A DNA stretch of 64,000 nucleotides. It comes from Pagrus major (taxonomy: Eukaryota; Chordata; Actinopteri; Spariformes; Sparidae). Positions 23,601 through 38,600 of this stretch are shown piece after piece. The stretch is taken from assembly GCF_040436345.1 (NCBI RefSeq), contig NC_133218.1, positions 4,714,484 to 4,778,483 on the forward strand. The letters are read 5' to 3'. Within the stretch, counting starts at the first letter, position 1, and every line of letters starts with the position of its first letter. The position numbers and the translations under genes are program-made. The notes under the pieces are model-generated. The model searched no databases, was not told the DNA's origin, and saw only the letters and a list, made by a program, of their open reading frames with translations.

Positions 23601-26600
23601 TTTTAATTTCGCCATACGATGTACCATCAGTGTCGTCCCTGTCAAAGTTAATTCAAACATCACCCTCTTAAAAATAAAACTTGATGCCCTGCTGTAAAAT
23701 ACACTGGAAGGAGCAGAGACTCATAAATATCGTTGACATTACAAGCCTGTGGAAAGGTTTGGAGACAGCAGAACTGAATGTGAGAATAAGGAACAGATGA
23801 GAGAAAAGTATCTTTCACTCAGTCTCACCTGGTGCACGAAGCTCAAGTGGAGACAAAACGTTCTTAATGGCTTCTGTTCTATTTGCCCCGTTGCTAAGAT
23901 GTATTTTGATGATAATGTCATGACAACTACAGGGGTGCTAGTTTACATTTTTATAGTGTACAGAGGAAAGAGAGCAATGCTTGACTGATTTTTATGTCTA
24001 AATAAGGGACTTTGACCTTAAAGAAAATGCTTCAAAACAAAGTCAATGCAAAGTCACCTTCAGACAGCTGTGTGAGTGGCAGCAGCAGGACTCACATATG
24101 TTGTGGCTTGTGTCCCAGAAATTCTCCGAACTCCATATTGGAGGTTTTCAGTTACAGTAATGTGTTTTTGTGCCATTGAAAAGACGTTAAACACATGAAA
24201 AATGTGGAGGTTCACGTAAAATATGAACTCAAAGATGTCAAGTGATAATATACGATATACAATGATTATGCTGAAATGTCATGTGACTGAAGTTAGGTCA
24301 TGGGAGGACAACTTATAAAGTTTAATTCACTAAAGAAGGCTTAATGAGTCATGGCTTCAATTACATGGAAAAATGTCCACTAAGCAGAGTGCAGATCTCT
24401 ACCAGTTTTACAGTCAAGATGGGGGCAAAAACAACAAAAACAGGGCTGTATTTGTCTTGTATCATGCCAACAAATCACATGTACAAGTATTATTCTTATT
24501 CTTTTCTTTTCTTTTACTTTTTTTTTATTAGTTATTTGAGTATTTGACAGTATCTGTCTATTTGTTTATGTATGGATTTACTTTTCTTGTGCAACCAAAA
24601 TGTATACCCTCTGAATGTTATCGTTGGTGGGGGATATTTATAAGTTCAGACATGTTCATGCAACGATTTGTTAACTGTTGTAATAAAATTCAAAAATAAA
24701 CTCTGTAAAAAAAAAGAAAAAAAGATGACAACAAACTTTTCTGTGGGTGTCAGTTCTAGAGTCGGGACATAGGCTAAAATGTGGCCTGCAACAGACTAGG
24801 TTAACATTGTTTTTAGCCTGGCCCACTGCCTGAAATGCTTTTTGATACGCTGTCGCTATAAAAGACTCCAAACTGAGGTAATTGTTGATCACTTGCAGCC
24901 CCAAATGGCCGGTGAAGAGGAGTGAGGAGTCAGCAGTTAATGGTGTTATAAAACACAGTAGTCAATAAAATAGGTTTTTCAAAAATTGTGAATCACCACA
25001 ATGTCCTTCAGCATAAAGTCATACATGTGCACAAAAGATATATGGCTGGCAGGTCCAGTAGTATGGGACAAGAGCTGCAGACAGATATACACAGACACAC
25101 GCACATGTACTGTATAACTAAATGCATGATCTCCTCCAAAAAACACATCAAATAGTTAAATTCCAGTGTCGTACCAGTATTTAAAATCTCTCATTTGCCT
25201 TCTCTGGCACACTGCTAAAGGTCTTGACTTCCACTACTTATTATTACTGATTATTATAACTTATTGTGCCTTATTATTCTTAAATGGAAGCACGTTTTTC
25301 CCCCCTGAAGTTTGGAGGTTGCATCAAGGAGGCACTGAAGTGTATCAAGCTGGAAAAAATAAGATACTCTACCAGGAGCTCTGTAAAAACTGGAAGCCTT
25401 TTCTGGACCGCATAAAATTCTTGGCACTGGTGCCTGGTGTTTGCGATGACTGAGCAATGATTGTTTTTTATGAATGTTAAAAACTTAGTACATGCAAATT
25501 CATTAGCAGAATGTGAATGTGATGCCTTCTTCTTTTCTGTGGCCAATGAGAGTGTATTTTTCTCTCAACTTTTATCACCTTACTCCTTTTGCATATCCTG
25601 TTTGGGCTAAGTAACTTGAATTATGTCAATAATAAAGTCACAGCTTAGATATAAATGAAAATAAGGATGTTGATCTTAATCTCTTATGTGTTGTTTTATC
25701 TTGATGAGCCACTGTAAGCTTTTTAAATTGATGTAATAATAAGAAAATGTTAGACGAAGTCACATTTATATTCCAGTTTATTCATACTCACATTTGTTAT
25801 TGTTAGAAAGTTAAATACAGAGGGACATATTTAAGTATTGACACTGTGGACTTTGATGTCAGACTATAGAAAGATGTGATCTCACAAACCAGAACTAAAC
25901 TGGGCTCCTCTGGTTGGCTTGTGGGTCTTAGATTAACCAGTGTGGTCTGTCATGGTCATCTAAAGCCTGCAGCATGTGTTTTGGGATCTGTGGTCTAATA
26001 TGACCCATGTCAATGTTTTTTCAGCGCCAGAGTCGTGGCATAACATGGACTCTGAGACATGTATCCAGATTTTAATTTAAGTCAGAAGTGGAGGCATCTA
26101 AACTGATTTTTATCAGATTTGGGAATCGGTATGAAAACTCTCATATCAATGATTTTTTTATGGTTGGAAAGATCAACTTTTACATCTGCTTTCCATTCAG
26201 TCAGATAAATACAGAAATGACGATTCTCGCCTCAAATATATGGCCTTCTACACCGAGCAATGAAATGTCAGATATAGGAAAATGTTCTAGAGCAGGGGTG
26301 TCCAAACTCTCTCCCTTCGAGGGCCAAAACTGAAACTTGAAGGTGGGCCATGGGCCAAAGGCAAACACCCATTTAGTTGTTTTGGTAAGATGCAAAATGG
26401 TACTGAGATCCCAAACTCCCTTATTACCCCACAAAAAGCAGCATAAACAGCGATTTGGAATAATATTTTTATAATCTTTTGTTTGTTTTTTGCTTAAAAC
26501 AACTGGGAGCCCAAATTGAACCTTTTGGCGGACCAACATCGGCCCACAGGCCCCACTTTAGGCAGCCCTGCTCTAGAGTCAGTGCAAAACCTAAAAATCT

Positions 26601-29600
26601 CCCAAACCATCATTTCTCTTTTCTGCTTTCACATGAATACAACAACAAAAAACATTTTAATTGTAGATTACCTAATGATTATCTAATTATGACAATAAAT
26701 TCAACCTTGATTCCAAAAAAGTTGGGACACTGTGTACATTTTTGTATTGTACATTTCACATTTCTGGAGTGTGATGTCTTACCTGACTTTTGGCTCTCAT
26801 GAACGGAGCACTGACATTGCAGATCTTCTCACTCCTTAGTTTGTCCTCACTGTAACACTCTATTTTGATATCAGAGTTGTCCTGGATAAAAAAAACAAAA
26901 AAACAGGACTGGTAGCATTAGTATAAGCACAGGATTTTTACACAATGCAAAAAATCTAATTCTCATGAGTTTGGGTGATGATTATGTACCTTGACTATAA
27001 GGCTAGAGAAGCGCAGGTTGGGTGTGTAGGTGATATTTAGGCGAGCATTGTAGGCGTTTTCTCCTTTGTTCTCCAATCGAACATCCACCACCATCCTCCT
27101 CCTGTTTCCCTCTATAACCCGCAGAGATCCCTCACTCCCTGCTTCACTTAGATGGCGGCAGAAGGCACCACGAGACTGCACGGGTTGTGCACAGAACTGA
27201 CTGGGAGGGAGGGAGAGAAAGAAAAATAAAATCGTAAGGAATATAGCAGGTGAGGATCAGTTTTATTCAAAGCAATGGTAATGTAAATACAAGTTCCTCA
27301 AATCATCTCAAAATACACATTTTTAATAATTTTAACGGCTTTCAGTACAACTATCTTTTGTGCCTGCACCACGTTTCTTTAACTGAATAAAACACTAGAA
27401 TTGTGAAGAGCGCCGGAGTCGCAGGGAGGTGGTCTTGGTGGAAGGTAGGCACACAAAGTCCCGACCTATCACACCAGAAAGTAGGGTTTGTATTGAGTCT
27501 AGGGTTAGGTTCAGTCAACAAAAGCACTTTGGTTGAGGCGAGCAAAAAATATTTTCACTTTGTATTAAAAGTCAAGACAAAATGTAATCTATAGGGTTCA
27601 CGTTGGTTAAGGTTAAAGAAAGATTGTGATTTCGGTCACATGTTAATCAAAATCAGTTAATGGAATACTGAGAAAAAATAGGATGCTTTTGGATTGAACA
27701 TGAATTTTCAATTTTAACTCGTGTTGACTGGCATAAATTCGCACCAATGTATATGATTCCTATGGATTACATTTTCTCACTATTTCACGAACTGCTGTGA
27801 TACTGGGTTGTTAGATACAGCATGTCTGTGAATTCTGGTGTGTGCTACAGTGTGAGTCGTGATGAGTGTGTGTACCTACTTTCGAGTCATCAGGTCGTTC
27901 ATACTCTGCAGTGCCAGGTCAGGTATGCAGCGGTCATCCTCGTCACAGCCGTTCCAGAAAGGTAGCTAGCCAAAGAGACAACAAGCTTTTACAAGGAAAA
28001 GAAACTACTTATTAACTCTCTTTCCATGTGCACTTTGATAGGATCAGTTGGTATTTAATGGAGGCGTGTTTTTTTTAATAACAAAGCAAAGATTAACCGT
28101 CTGATTCTCTCTCACCTCAGTCCTCACAACAGTAGGCCAGCTGTCATCTAGAACTGGTCCGTTGTCTGGATCTTGTAGCCCCACTTGCGCAGAAAATACT
28201 ATGGGCCTTGCATAGTCTGTGGTCTCCTGGTATAAAACATTAAGTTTGAAGATTAGCCTGCGGATTTACTCTATCATGGCACTTTATCTATGGCATCCAA
28301 ATGTTTTTTTTTGCTGTCAAAAGGTTTATACAAATGAACATGATGCAGAAACGCTCAAAAGATTTGATTAGATTTGAACCATCGTGTGCCCCGGGCCTCA
28401 CCATGACGTGGAAGTAGATGTGTTCGCAGGTCTCTTCTCCAGGAAGGAGGGTCAGGTTTTGAGGCTGCTGCTTGGTTGGGTTGTCCAGTATGGCCCGAGG
28501 ATTGAAACGTCTCTCCGCAATGGAGACATTGTATTTGATCACTGTCGAGGCAGGAAGAAAATTACACTTCAGTTTGAAATCATAAAAGATGTGATATTTC
28601 ATTTGTGTTAAAAGGCTTGTGTGATCTATGAGCTTTTGTTGTTACTTAGACAAATGGCAGCAACAGTCTTTGGTGAATGACATCACTGTAGCAATTCAAG
28701 TCAATATTAGCTTGACTCTGAACATACGATGAATGTGTGACCAACATATACAAGAATCCAAACCCTCTGTCCTCAGCACCGAGTCACGTCCAAGCCACAT
28801 TGTTTAAAAGAGCTTTCCGTTTATTGCCTCGTGTTTTCATGGCATGAGGAAAAATGTACGAAGGCTGAACTTGTGCATGCGTTGTGTTTGGGGTCAACTA
28901 GAGAATTGGAGAGCGGGAGAAGTCTTAATGCCTTGTGCAGAAAGATCTGGGCAGATAATGGATACTAAAATGGAAGCTTTTCTCCACTTTTTACCACATC
29001 ACAATAATCAGTATCAGCTATTATAAAACGTTTTTCATTTTTAGATGAGGGTAACTGTAATTTTTTTGGCCACATAACATTTGTCATCAGTATATTAACC
29101 ACAATGCACATCTAAAAGAGTCTTTTTGTCTAAAAAACACTCTGAAATACTATAAATAGATGTTTACGTAAATAAGATTAACTCGCCTTGAAAAAAGTTT
29201 CATTTCATGCAACGGACCACAGCGAACTCACAAACACCAGCACATCTGCCACGCATTACTGGCCAGACACGACAATGAGAGGGAAATTAAATAAACGTGT
29301 TCCGCTGTATGCATCCATGGAAGACAAGATAACACCCTCTGTTCTTCCTCTACTCTGTTTTGGCACAACTGATTGATTTGATTAAGATGTCAGAGGGTCA
29401 AGAGGTTAATTCAGAACACGCTCCCTTGTACCTCTGCTTTCTCCCACTGATGCACGGTGAAACTAGACCCTGTCATCACATCTCTTAATCATCTGCTATC
29501 AGTGACAAATCACCCATCTGCAGTATTGAGTTATCTATGAGCTGTCACCACCACTAAACAATTAGAAACATCTCTCTTTTTAAGTTGAACAAAACACAGA

Positions 29601-32600
29601 TGAACTTGTAGATGTGTTCCAGCCAGCACTCACACAATAAAAGGAACATTTGAGACCACTAGTGTGGTTCAGATATACCAGTTTTGGAGGCATCAGCATT
29701 AACTTTGGCAGACACAGCAGTGACATCAGAATCTCTTACTGCAAGTGAAAAAACATTTTGCTTTGGCGCCACTCTGAATGGAGGCAGCCATCACATTTTT
29801 TACAGGAAGCCGCATGCTGAAAAGTCTATTGGACCCAGGACAAGAAGGATATACATTCAGAGGGATGAGTGCTTTTTCTCACTTTAAACCAGCCATGTTT
29901 CAATCTGTCAATAAAAGCTGAACTACATTTAAACAACAGATCCAAAATAAAAATTTCTGTACTCAAGCGTATCGGCAAAAACGATCTGTTATTAATTTAA
30001 GAATATCCATATTTGATGCCATCTGGCAACCTCTCGTCCAATCTCTGGAAAAGACAACCAACAGAGTCCAATGCTATTCACAAATTTCTGTTATGATAAT
30101 GTAGGATCCCTTGGTTTTTCTTTAAGGGTCCAAGCTGTTCTTTTTTTTTTTCTTTTTTCTCTCTTTTGTGTTATTTCCTCTCGGTTTTAAAAGTGTATAT
30201 GAGCTGACTTTCATGTCAGGAGGAGGAGGGAACGGTGGTGACATTTCAACATTTTGCAAGTGTTACGATTGGATGTTTTCAATAAGATGTTTGCCAGTCA
30301 TTTTTGTGGAGACAGAAACAGCTATTTTAAGCCAAAACATGATCTTTTCCATAAGTGGTTGTGCCTAAACCTAACCAGACCATAAGTACAGAATTGCCAC
30401 AATGTTAAATTGAACATAAAGACAAGTAAAGTTGCAACTTAACAATGGTTTGCAAGACCATACATTGCCAAATGTTGTATTCTGGTGATCAGGTTGTTTT
30501 GTCCAAATATGACTACCAAATATGTTCCACATTTAAAGCTGCAACTAGGAACTTAAAGTTCTTAAACTTAAAGTACATTTTGTTTTTTGTGCCGTACCAC
30601 CAAACCACAAAGCAGCTTCTTTCCTCAGGCTTTGGACACCTCAGTTCATTGTCATTACACTGCCATAAAAATGGTTTTAATTCTATGACTTATCCGATCC
30701 AGTAACAAACATTAAGAATAACTGCAATAACTATTCAGAAATAGCCAACCTTCTTTGCTTGCCCTGCAGGTCAAATACAGGCATCAATATTTTTCATTAC
30801 TAGTTAAAAATTACTTGTAGTATGTAAGAAAACATTTCATTTTTCCTTTTCTCCTTTTATCAAGCAAGGTTCTGTTTAACTAATAAATGAAATAGGGTTT
30901 ATTAACCTTGGTAATATTCCAAACATCAGGCAGACACCAGGGGATGAACTAGGAAACTTTAGTGAGATGCTTTCACAGAAGAGGATTATTTTCACTGGCT
31001 TACCAACTTCCTGTGTGGGAGGGATGGCTGTCCTGCCAGTGATGTTGAAACATACAATGGCTGACATACAGGTCACGTCTTTACCACCTCTCTGACAGTC
31101 CTTCACAAAGATGTTGACCTTACTGGGCTCAAACCTGATGGTGGTGTATATCCGGACAACACTCTGCGACCTGTGAGGTCATACAGGTTACAGATGAAGT
31201 CAAAAGACATGTCTTTTACATTTTTGACAATAGTATTATTTACTGAGTGAAATACTAACCAAAGGAGAACAGCAGCACCGAGGGAACCCACTGCCAGGTC
31301 CACTAAACCATCGTTGTTCATGTCCATTGTTCCATGGATACTGCGGCCAAAGTACTGTAGGCCAGGAGCCAAGTCTGCTGCTGCTATCCTCTGAGAAACA
31401 GACAAAGAAATATGAGTTAATGACGATCATAACGACAGACAACAACAACAACCAAAGTTTACAATGTTATGATTAAAGTCATTATTAGAGCAGTCATATA
31501 TGCAATTAAACTCTTTAGGGGGAAATAAAGTATGCAAATATAAAGCAAATATAGTAAAAAGATGCTGTATATTTAAAAGAGTTTACTTAAAAATAATTCA
31601 AGTTTAGTTCATCACTTAAAAGTAGCATTCCTCAAAATATCTAACTATTCTCTCCGACATGTAAAGGTGCTACGTACGGAGAGTTGGGTCAGATTCACTC
31701 AGATTCAGTCACTTACTGAATACAAATTACATGGCAATTTTTGCAATTAATGAAAATCTGTTGAAGTACAAAAATGTAACCAAATCAGAATACTTCTGTT
31801 TTACTTAAAAATCAAACACTGAAAATATTGCAATAATACAGTAATGTGCTCTTCATGAGTTAATGGAGTACTGGTTATGAAAAAAGATTCACAATTTTAA
31901 GTCTTAATTAAACATGTTTGACAATGTATCTATAATTGAATTAACGGTATTTAAAATGTAATCTGGGCTAATAACAGTATTTATCACTTTATAATCTAAT
32001 TACATAATCCCAATTAGATGTGATCCGTTAGTACCCCATCCTGTACGTACGACATTACTTCAATTTAATTTTGAGAACAAAGATTTTTTGTGCTTTTTCT
32101 AAAATCTTTGTAATCTTTCTTTTTTTTATGATTCACCCATTAACTGAATGTACCGTATTTTATACCAACCATTCTCTGAAGCTTACAACTGATTTGAAAT
32201 TGTTCACTGCAGCTACCTACTTCTGTTTACTCAGTACTGTCATGTCAGTATCCATAGATTCATTTACGGTATTTTACATATTCTGTCCGTTTCTCATACC
32301 TGACAGTTGCTAACCTCTCCTGTTACTGCAGAGCCTGTTATTATCCATCTGTCCGGTAGCTGCCCTCAGTGTGTTCACATCATCTCCCGTCACCTGATAG
32401 CTACACCACCTGCACACCTGTCCCTCATGCCGTTATTAGTCACGGGTAGTTAGTATATTATGCAAGTCCCTGTTTCCCCCAGTCTTTTGTTAGATCATCT
32501 AATGTGCTCTGTAGTCACCTGCCTGTAGCCTGTCTGTTCATAATTACTGCCTGTCCCCTGTTTTTCCTCCCTTTGCCTGTCTTCCTACTCCTGGTGTTGT

Positions 32601-35600
32601 TTGCCCTCGCTGACAGATTGCCTGTTAATGACCTCGGCCTTGTTTTTGGGTCGCCTCACACATCTGGGAACTGAACTGTTACAAGTATAGAATGACACTT
32701 ACTGACTAGCAACTTTCAAATTTCTGCAGGTTGGATTTTTTTTTTAGCTTACTGAAATGAACATAAATCACATGGAAAATATATGGTATGCTTTGGGAAA
32801 TTGTCAGCAGAAATCTGATTACGGTGCGCATTCCTACCTGTTTGTATTTGCGCAGTATTCTGTTGTGCTGGCTAAAGAAAACATAAATGGCTCCTTTGTG
32901 GTCATCTTCCAGTGGGGCTCCCACCACCAGGTCATTGAAGCCATCACCGTTCAGATCAGGGACAGGAGCCAGCGAGGAGCCAAAGCGGGCATTCTGGCCA
33001 CCGTTATGGATTTCCAACGACCCTTCAAGGACGAAACGATTCTGTAGGACGAAAGGAAACATAATGGTGCTAAAGCTTATGTCATCTTATTTATGAATTC
33101 ATAATACGTTATCTTTTTGGGCAAATGTTAAAGTTCATATATTTGATACAAGTTAAATATGTCACACAAAGCATCCTAGCCTTGCTGCTGTACATGTTTT
33201 CCCTTTGGTTCCCGCGTCATAAATATCTTAAGACAATTGCCCCTTGAGGAATAGTTTAGATTTCTTTCTGACACAAGAATTTGTGACATGTACTTTAGGA
33301 CTGATGTGGGTGAAACGACATTAGTTTTAGTGCGAAGTCCCAGAACAGAAAATCTGGCAACAAATGAACTGCAACAAACAAATAAAACACAAAGTTGAGA
33401 AAAACCTTTCATGTATGTCCAAAGCTTGATTCTCATCCCAGACAACACTATGTCCATGTACGAATAACTCGACTAAATGAAAACATCATCAAAACTACAA
33501 GTTGTTACTTGTGTCTGGTTGTTTTTGCTAATATGACAAAAGGTTTACATGGGTTTGTACTCACAACTGGATCCAAGAATATATGATCATTAAAACTGTT
33601 CCTTTAACATCAAAAATCTTCCTGTGTTTTATTCAAATTGTCTATGAAACTGCTCGTTTTGTTCAGCTTATTGTTTGCTGCAGCCAGGTCTCACATTCCA
33701 CTGTAAGGACAACAGCCATGTCCATGTTGGACTGCTGCGTTTGGGTAATAAACTTTAAAGTTCACCTTTGTTTGGGCCCCCCAAATTGGTTTCAGTTTTA
33801 GCTGAGGTGTGCATTTCTGCAGTTTTATTACTGTCTGTTGTAGAGCTGTTTCCAGCACAGTATTTGTTTCTGCTATCTCTACAGAGTTATTCTTTTTGTT
33901 TTTAAGCAGTACAGTAATATATATTATATTTCATGTACAGGTCAGTGTTATGAAAAATTGGTCTTTTGGTCAAAGCTCAACCACGGTGTAAGAAAAGATT
34001 GCACAAACCGCTCCAAACTCAACCACTTTAGAAATGTTCATCCAGAGTTTATATATAATTCTGCCAGATTAACAATGGAACTCACTGCTAATGTCAATGC
34101 ATCAACATTACTACCAGCAAGTAAATCACAACATTTAACGTCAAAAACAGGACCCGTGGGAACCCGTACTAGATTCCCTAGAAAATAACACTCAGGATTT
34201 AAACATCCTGATCCTTCAAACAAAACGTGACACGCACATGCACCTACAACATACAGCTACATACACAGACACAAGCTGTGCAGGACAAAAGCTTCACTGG
34301 AAACAGAAGCGTATGCCCACTGGGTGTCCTGTCTGGTGGACAGATCCATGCCCTCTGGCAGAGAAGATTGTTACAGTCAAAGGGCTGATCTGTTCTGCAA
34401 ATGATCTGTCATCCATTTATTTAGACGTCTCATAACAAGACCAAGGAAGAGATTGTTTGCCCTCCATCCAGCTGGGTTTGTTGTTCTTTAGTCAACTAAT
34501 CATGTAATTTATTTTCCAGGGAACAGTAACAAACAAGATTTTTTATCTTCCCTCTAAAAACAAAAGATAAGTCTGAATCAGCTTCTGTGTTTTCCACATA
34601 ATCCCGTAACTCTGCCTCTTTGAACTCAAATATCTTCAACATCTAGCAGCAAAAAAGTGAGGAATTTTACCTCTGCGTCATTAAAGGACTAAAGAATGCT
34701 GTATAACTTCAGTATATTTATTTGAAGTTCTATTCTTAGCAAGTTTAACGTCAAATGGAAAATATCCATGTCTTTGAAAGCCACTACCCGACTGGAAAAT
34801 TTTTCAAAAGAAATCATTCTGGCAAAATGGACCCAAATACTTGAGTCCATCTGTAGTCATGCATATCATTGCTCCACTTGGCATCCCGGTTCCTAATATA
34901 ATTTAGGGCCGGCAGACGAAACATGAGATCACTTGTTTTTTCAGTTGAATAAATGGGAAGGGAGTTTTTTCTCGACTACCTGATGTGTGCACGTGTGACA
35001 AAGTGGGAGATTGATGGAGAAATGGGGGAAAATATATTCAGTGCTGTTTAAATTTGAAACATATGGTTTGTGAGGAGGCCATGAAGGGTCACATGCAGTC
35101 TGCTGTGGCCCAGGAGTAAGTTAAAAGTGCAGCGTTAGAAGTGAATGGAATTTTATTTTTGACGAGCTGCCAGACTTTATGCAACCTTATTTAGGTTTGG
35201 TAGTTATCCCTTAAGTTTTGGTCAGAGCCTTCAGTACAAAGACAGCTCAGTATCAGCTATTCATTGATTAACTGTTCTTATCCTGTACTTACAATAATTA
35301 TCATTTGTTCTGACTGTATCCCAGATATACCAACCATACATTTCCTATAAGGCAAGAAATCCTTCTCCTATTGAGTTAAAATGAATGAGAAACAGGAAAA
35401 TCTATGGTAGTCGACTCAGCAGTGCTTTGACTTAAACTCATTTGAATGTACTCAAAGTGACAAGCCTGAAATAACGCAGGGGGACTCTCGGGGCAGCGCA
35501 AATGAGATGTGATCATCAAATTGAGATATTAAGTTGATATGGCCAACTTGTTGGTAAAAGGTTGATACCAAGCAAGAGTCCAATATTCACTCTACTTTTA

Positions 35601-38600
35601 GCTCTGGTTTAGTCTCAAGGGGAAAGTATTTGGCTGTTTCACTGCTAAATGCTCCACAGTGTTCACCAGCTGGATGCTAACTGTCTTAGAGCTGCAACTA
35701 TTGATTGATTAGTTGTCAACTAATCAGTTTGAGTATTTTTTTTAGAAAAAGTATTCAAAATTCTCTGATTCCAGTTTCTTTCATGCACATTTTTTGGTGT
35801 CTTTCCTCCTCTACGAATAAACTGAATATCTTTGGGTTGTTGACAAAACAAGGCATTTGAGGACGTTATCTTGGGCTTTGGGAAACACTAATTGACATTT
35901 TTCACTGTTTCCTGACATTTTATAGACCAAACAACTGATCGATTTATTGAGAAAATATTCAACAGATTAACAGATTGACAATGAAAATAATTGTTGGCTG
36001 CAGCCCTACGGTATCTGTCTGCTGGTGCTGGGCAGGTACTGTAGTGTCCATTTGGTTTTTAGAACCTTTCAGATTAATACAGTTGCTGCTGCAACAGATA
36101 ATGACACTATGAGAGCAATGAGAGTGAAACTAGACAGCAAAGTTGTGCAACAGAACTTGAAAACCAAAATAATAAGCTAAAAGATACTGTGTAGTCTCCA
36201 GAATCACATTGTAGATGTGTAATATTCATCCTTAACCACAGTGACACATTTTTGAACCTTGAGCTGTTTTCCAGAAGATTATTACTGTGCAGCATCTACA
36301 GCAGCACCTGAATCAACCACATCATGATTATGAATTGGCCTGAACATGTGGCAGTGGTGTCCTGCTGATGACAGACATGTTTAATGTGAGTGATTTCTTT
36401 CTGTTTGTGTTTTGTTTTTGACTCTTAAACTTCCACCTGTAATGTGGTTTGGGACACACTGGATATTTAAATACCTCCTCTATGCCTGCTCAATAGATTC
36501 AAAACAGCTGAAGACATTTATTATTCCAATGAGCAAGACAGACCTGGAACACAAGGAAATTTCCTTCTATTAAAGAACGTTCTCGCCTCCAAATAGTTTG
36601 CTGGAAATGGGTTTAGAAGGGGCAGAATACTTTCCTGTTGAGTTCATTCTACACATCTAATAAAGTCTGCACACTGGCATGGCAGGGCTCTCTCATTTGA
36701 TCTTCATGTTTAATCTGGTCATGTGTCAAATGTCTGCATGCAGCGTGTCAGTGTGTTAACTGTGGAGCTGGAATCCAACAGTCTGGTGTGGTGTGTGTCA
36801 CCGGACACTTCTGGTGAGGCGTGTTAAAAATTAGTGGAAATGTCTGAAGTTTGAACAGGTGTTGACCCAATTCTGTGGAGTGGGTTGCTTGGTCCAAAAC
36901 TGATTAATCGCTGCATGTGTCCTGCCGCTCTGTATTTGTTTTTAGAATTCATACCCACCAGCTCTGTCACTCTGTAGATGTACACTTTCCCCTTCTCCAG
37001 GCCTCCGCTGAAGAACATGGGTGCTGCCACCAAGAGGTTGTCAGTTATACCGTCTCCGTCAATATCCAAAGGTGCAATCTCACTGCCATAGTAAGAGCCA
37101 ATCTGAAAGAGATGTACGTGCATTTAATTTAACGGGCATATACAACTTTGCTTTAACTTGTCAGTCTGAAGTAAATATTGATTACACAGTGTAATGGCTG
37201 TAGAAAAATGTCAATATCTGCACATAGATTGGTTCCTTAGAAACCTCGCTTTCTTTATGCTACCAGGCTGGATTTTTCCTAGAAAATTGAAGGTCGAATT
37301 ACGGCACAAGGGAAGTGCGTCTGCCATGAAAACAGAAAGAGGCATTGTTTCCCTTTGTCGCTTTCCCCAGGTAACAGTGGAATAACTGTGGAAACTCTGA
37401 ACTGTAAAAGAAAAAGAACCTGGCTGATGGAGGAGACAAAGAAGGTGAAGAGGGAGAGTGATAGAAACCGAGGTAAAACAAGAGTGAACGGACGGGCATT
37501 CACTAAATGGAGAGTGCTTCGGCATTGCGTCTGTACCGTCTCTGATATTAGTTCCCCCTCACCAGCGGGACTTGATTCATTCTACTAGACCAGTAAGAAA
37601 CAAAACCAGTCTTCTTGTTATTACAACCCAGGTGTTTTACTCGTACTTATTTATAGCGCTGGGATCAGGGTTTCAAGGTCAAATTCTGATTCTCACGGCT
37701 GTTTTTTGCTTTGAACAGTGGCTGCCATGTTTTGCTAATGCTAAAAGTAATACCACAGGGAAACACTGGGGGGAAGGTTTGAAAGGTTGCCTATTTTGCT
37801 AAAGATAATTTTATTTGAATCTTTTAAAAACAATCAATTTAGGTGATTAAAATTCTTGGCTTCTTCTTCCCTTTTTGTTGAAACACGTGTTGTTTGGGTT
37901 TGCTGATTTACTGATGATCTGGAGCAGCTTATGTACATGAATATTGTAAGCAAATGGGGGCCTGTGTTGTGTCAAAGCGAGTAGTCAGAGTCTTGGTGCT
38001 TTTGTAAATGCTCAGACTGTGAGAGAGAAAGGATCAGTCACTGGACTGGATGGAACATCTATTGGTTTTCAGATTAGAAACATGTGCCTATAAAAAGCTC
38101 CTTTCTCAAGAATTGTGAGATCAAGAAAGTTTTCTGCAAAAAAACATCTGCTGTTTTGGATGAGCTGTTGCTGACAAGGTACAATGTAAGCTGCTGCAGG
38201 ATCACTCCAGGCCTGCAGCCTGTGAACAATCGCCAGTTACCAGTGTAGTGGCCATTAACACACAGAGCCACATCTCCTTGAAGTGATGATTATTTTTAAA
38301 CTTCATGTGACTCAGATATATTATTATTTAAATCCCAACAGATGATCTGATGTACACAGAAAGTCCCAAGGGTTTTTTTTTACTACATAAACAATAATGA
38401 TTAACAACACAAAATCAAACCTACAGTGAAATTGTCCTTGTGTCAACTTACGCCATCAGTGCAGTATGTTATGTTTATGTCATTTGGACTGTTATAGTGG
38501 AGCATTCATTTTATTGAGATTAAATTTCAATATGAAATCCTTCTGGCTTTTGGCCTTTTCCACTAGAAAATTCTGCATGCCATGATAATTTTCCAGCCAA

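Larger units (their letters stand above)
20394..26782 (-). other. itga11 intron 21, long and repeat-rich
   Basis: Between exons 22 and 21. It contains the fish repeat at 20555, the minisatellite at 21521, an A-rich probable retroelement tail at about 24560-24720 and a hAT-like MITE at 26293. I saw no extra exon in it. Confidence 0.7.

Noticed and set aside
24344..24547. Open frame ending in a Phe/Tyr-rich run
   Set aside because: The run comes from T-rich sequence before a probable LINE tail; no protein family resemblance.
27191..27196. Alternative acceptor four bases inside exon 20 of itga11
   Set aside because: Using it would break the phase with exon 19; the upstream CCCTCCCAG acceptor restores the frame and gives a sensible joint.
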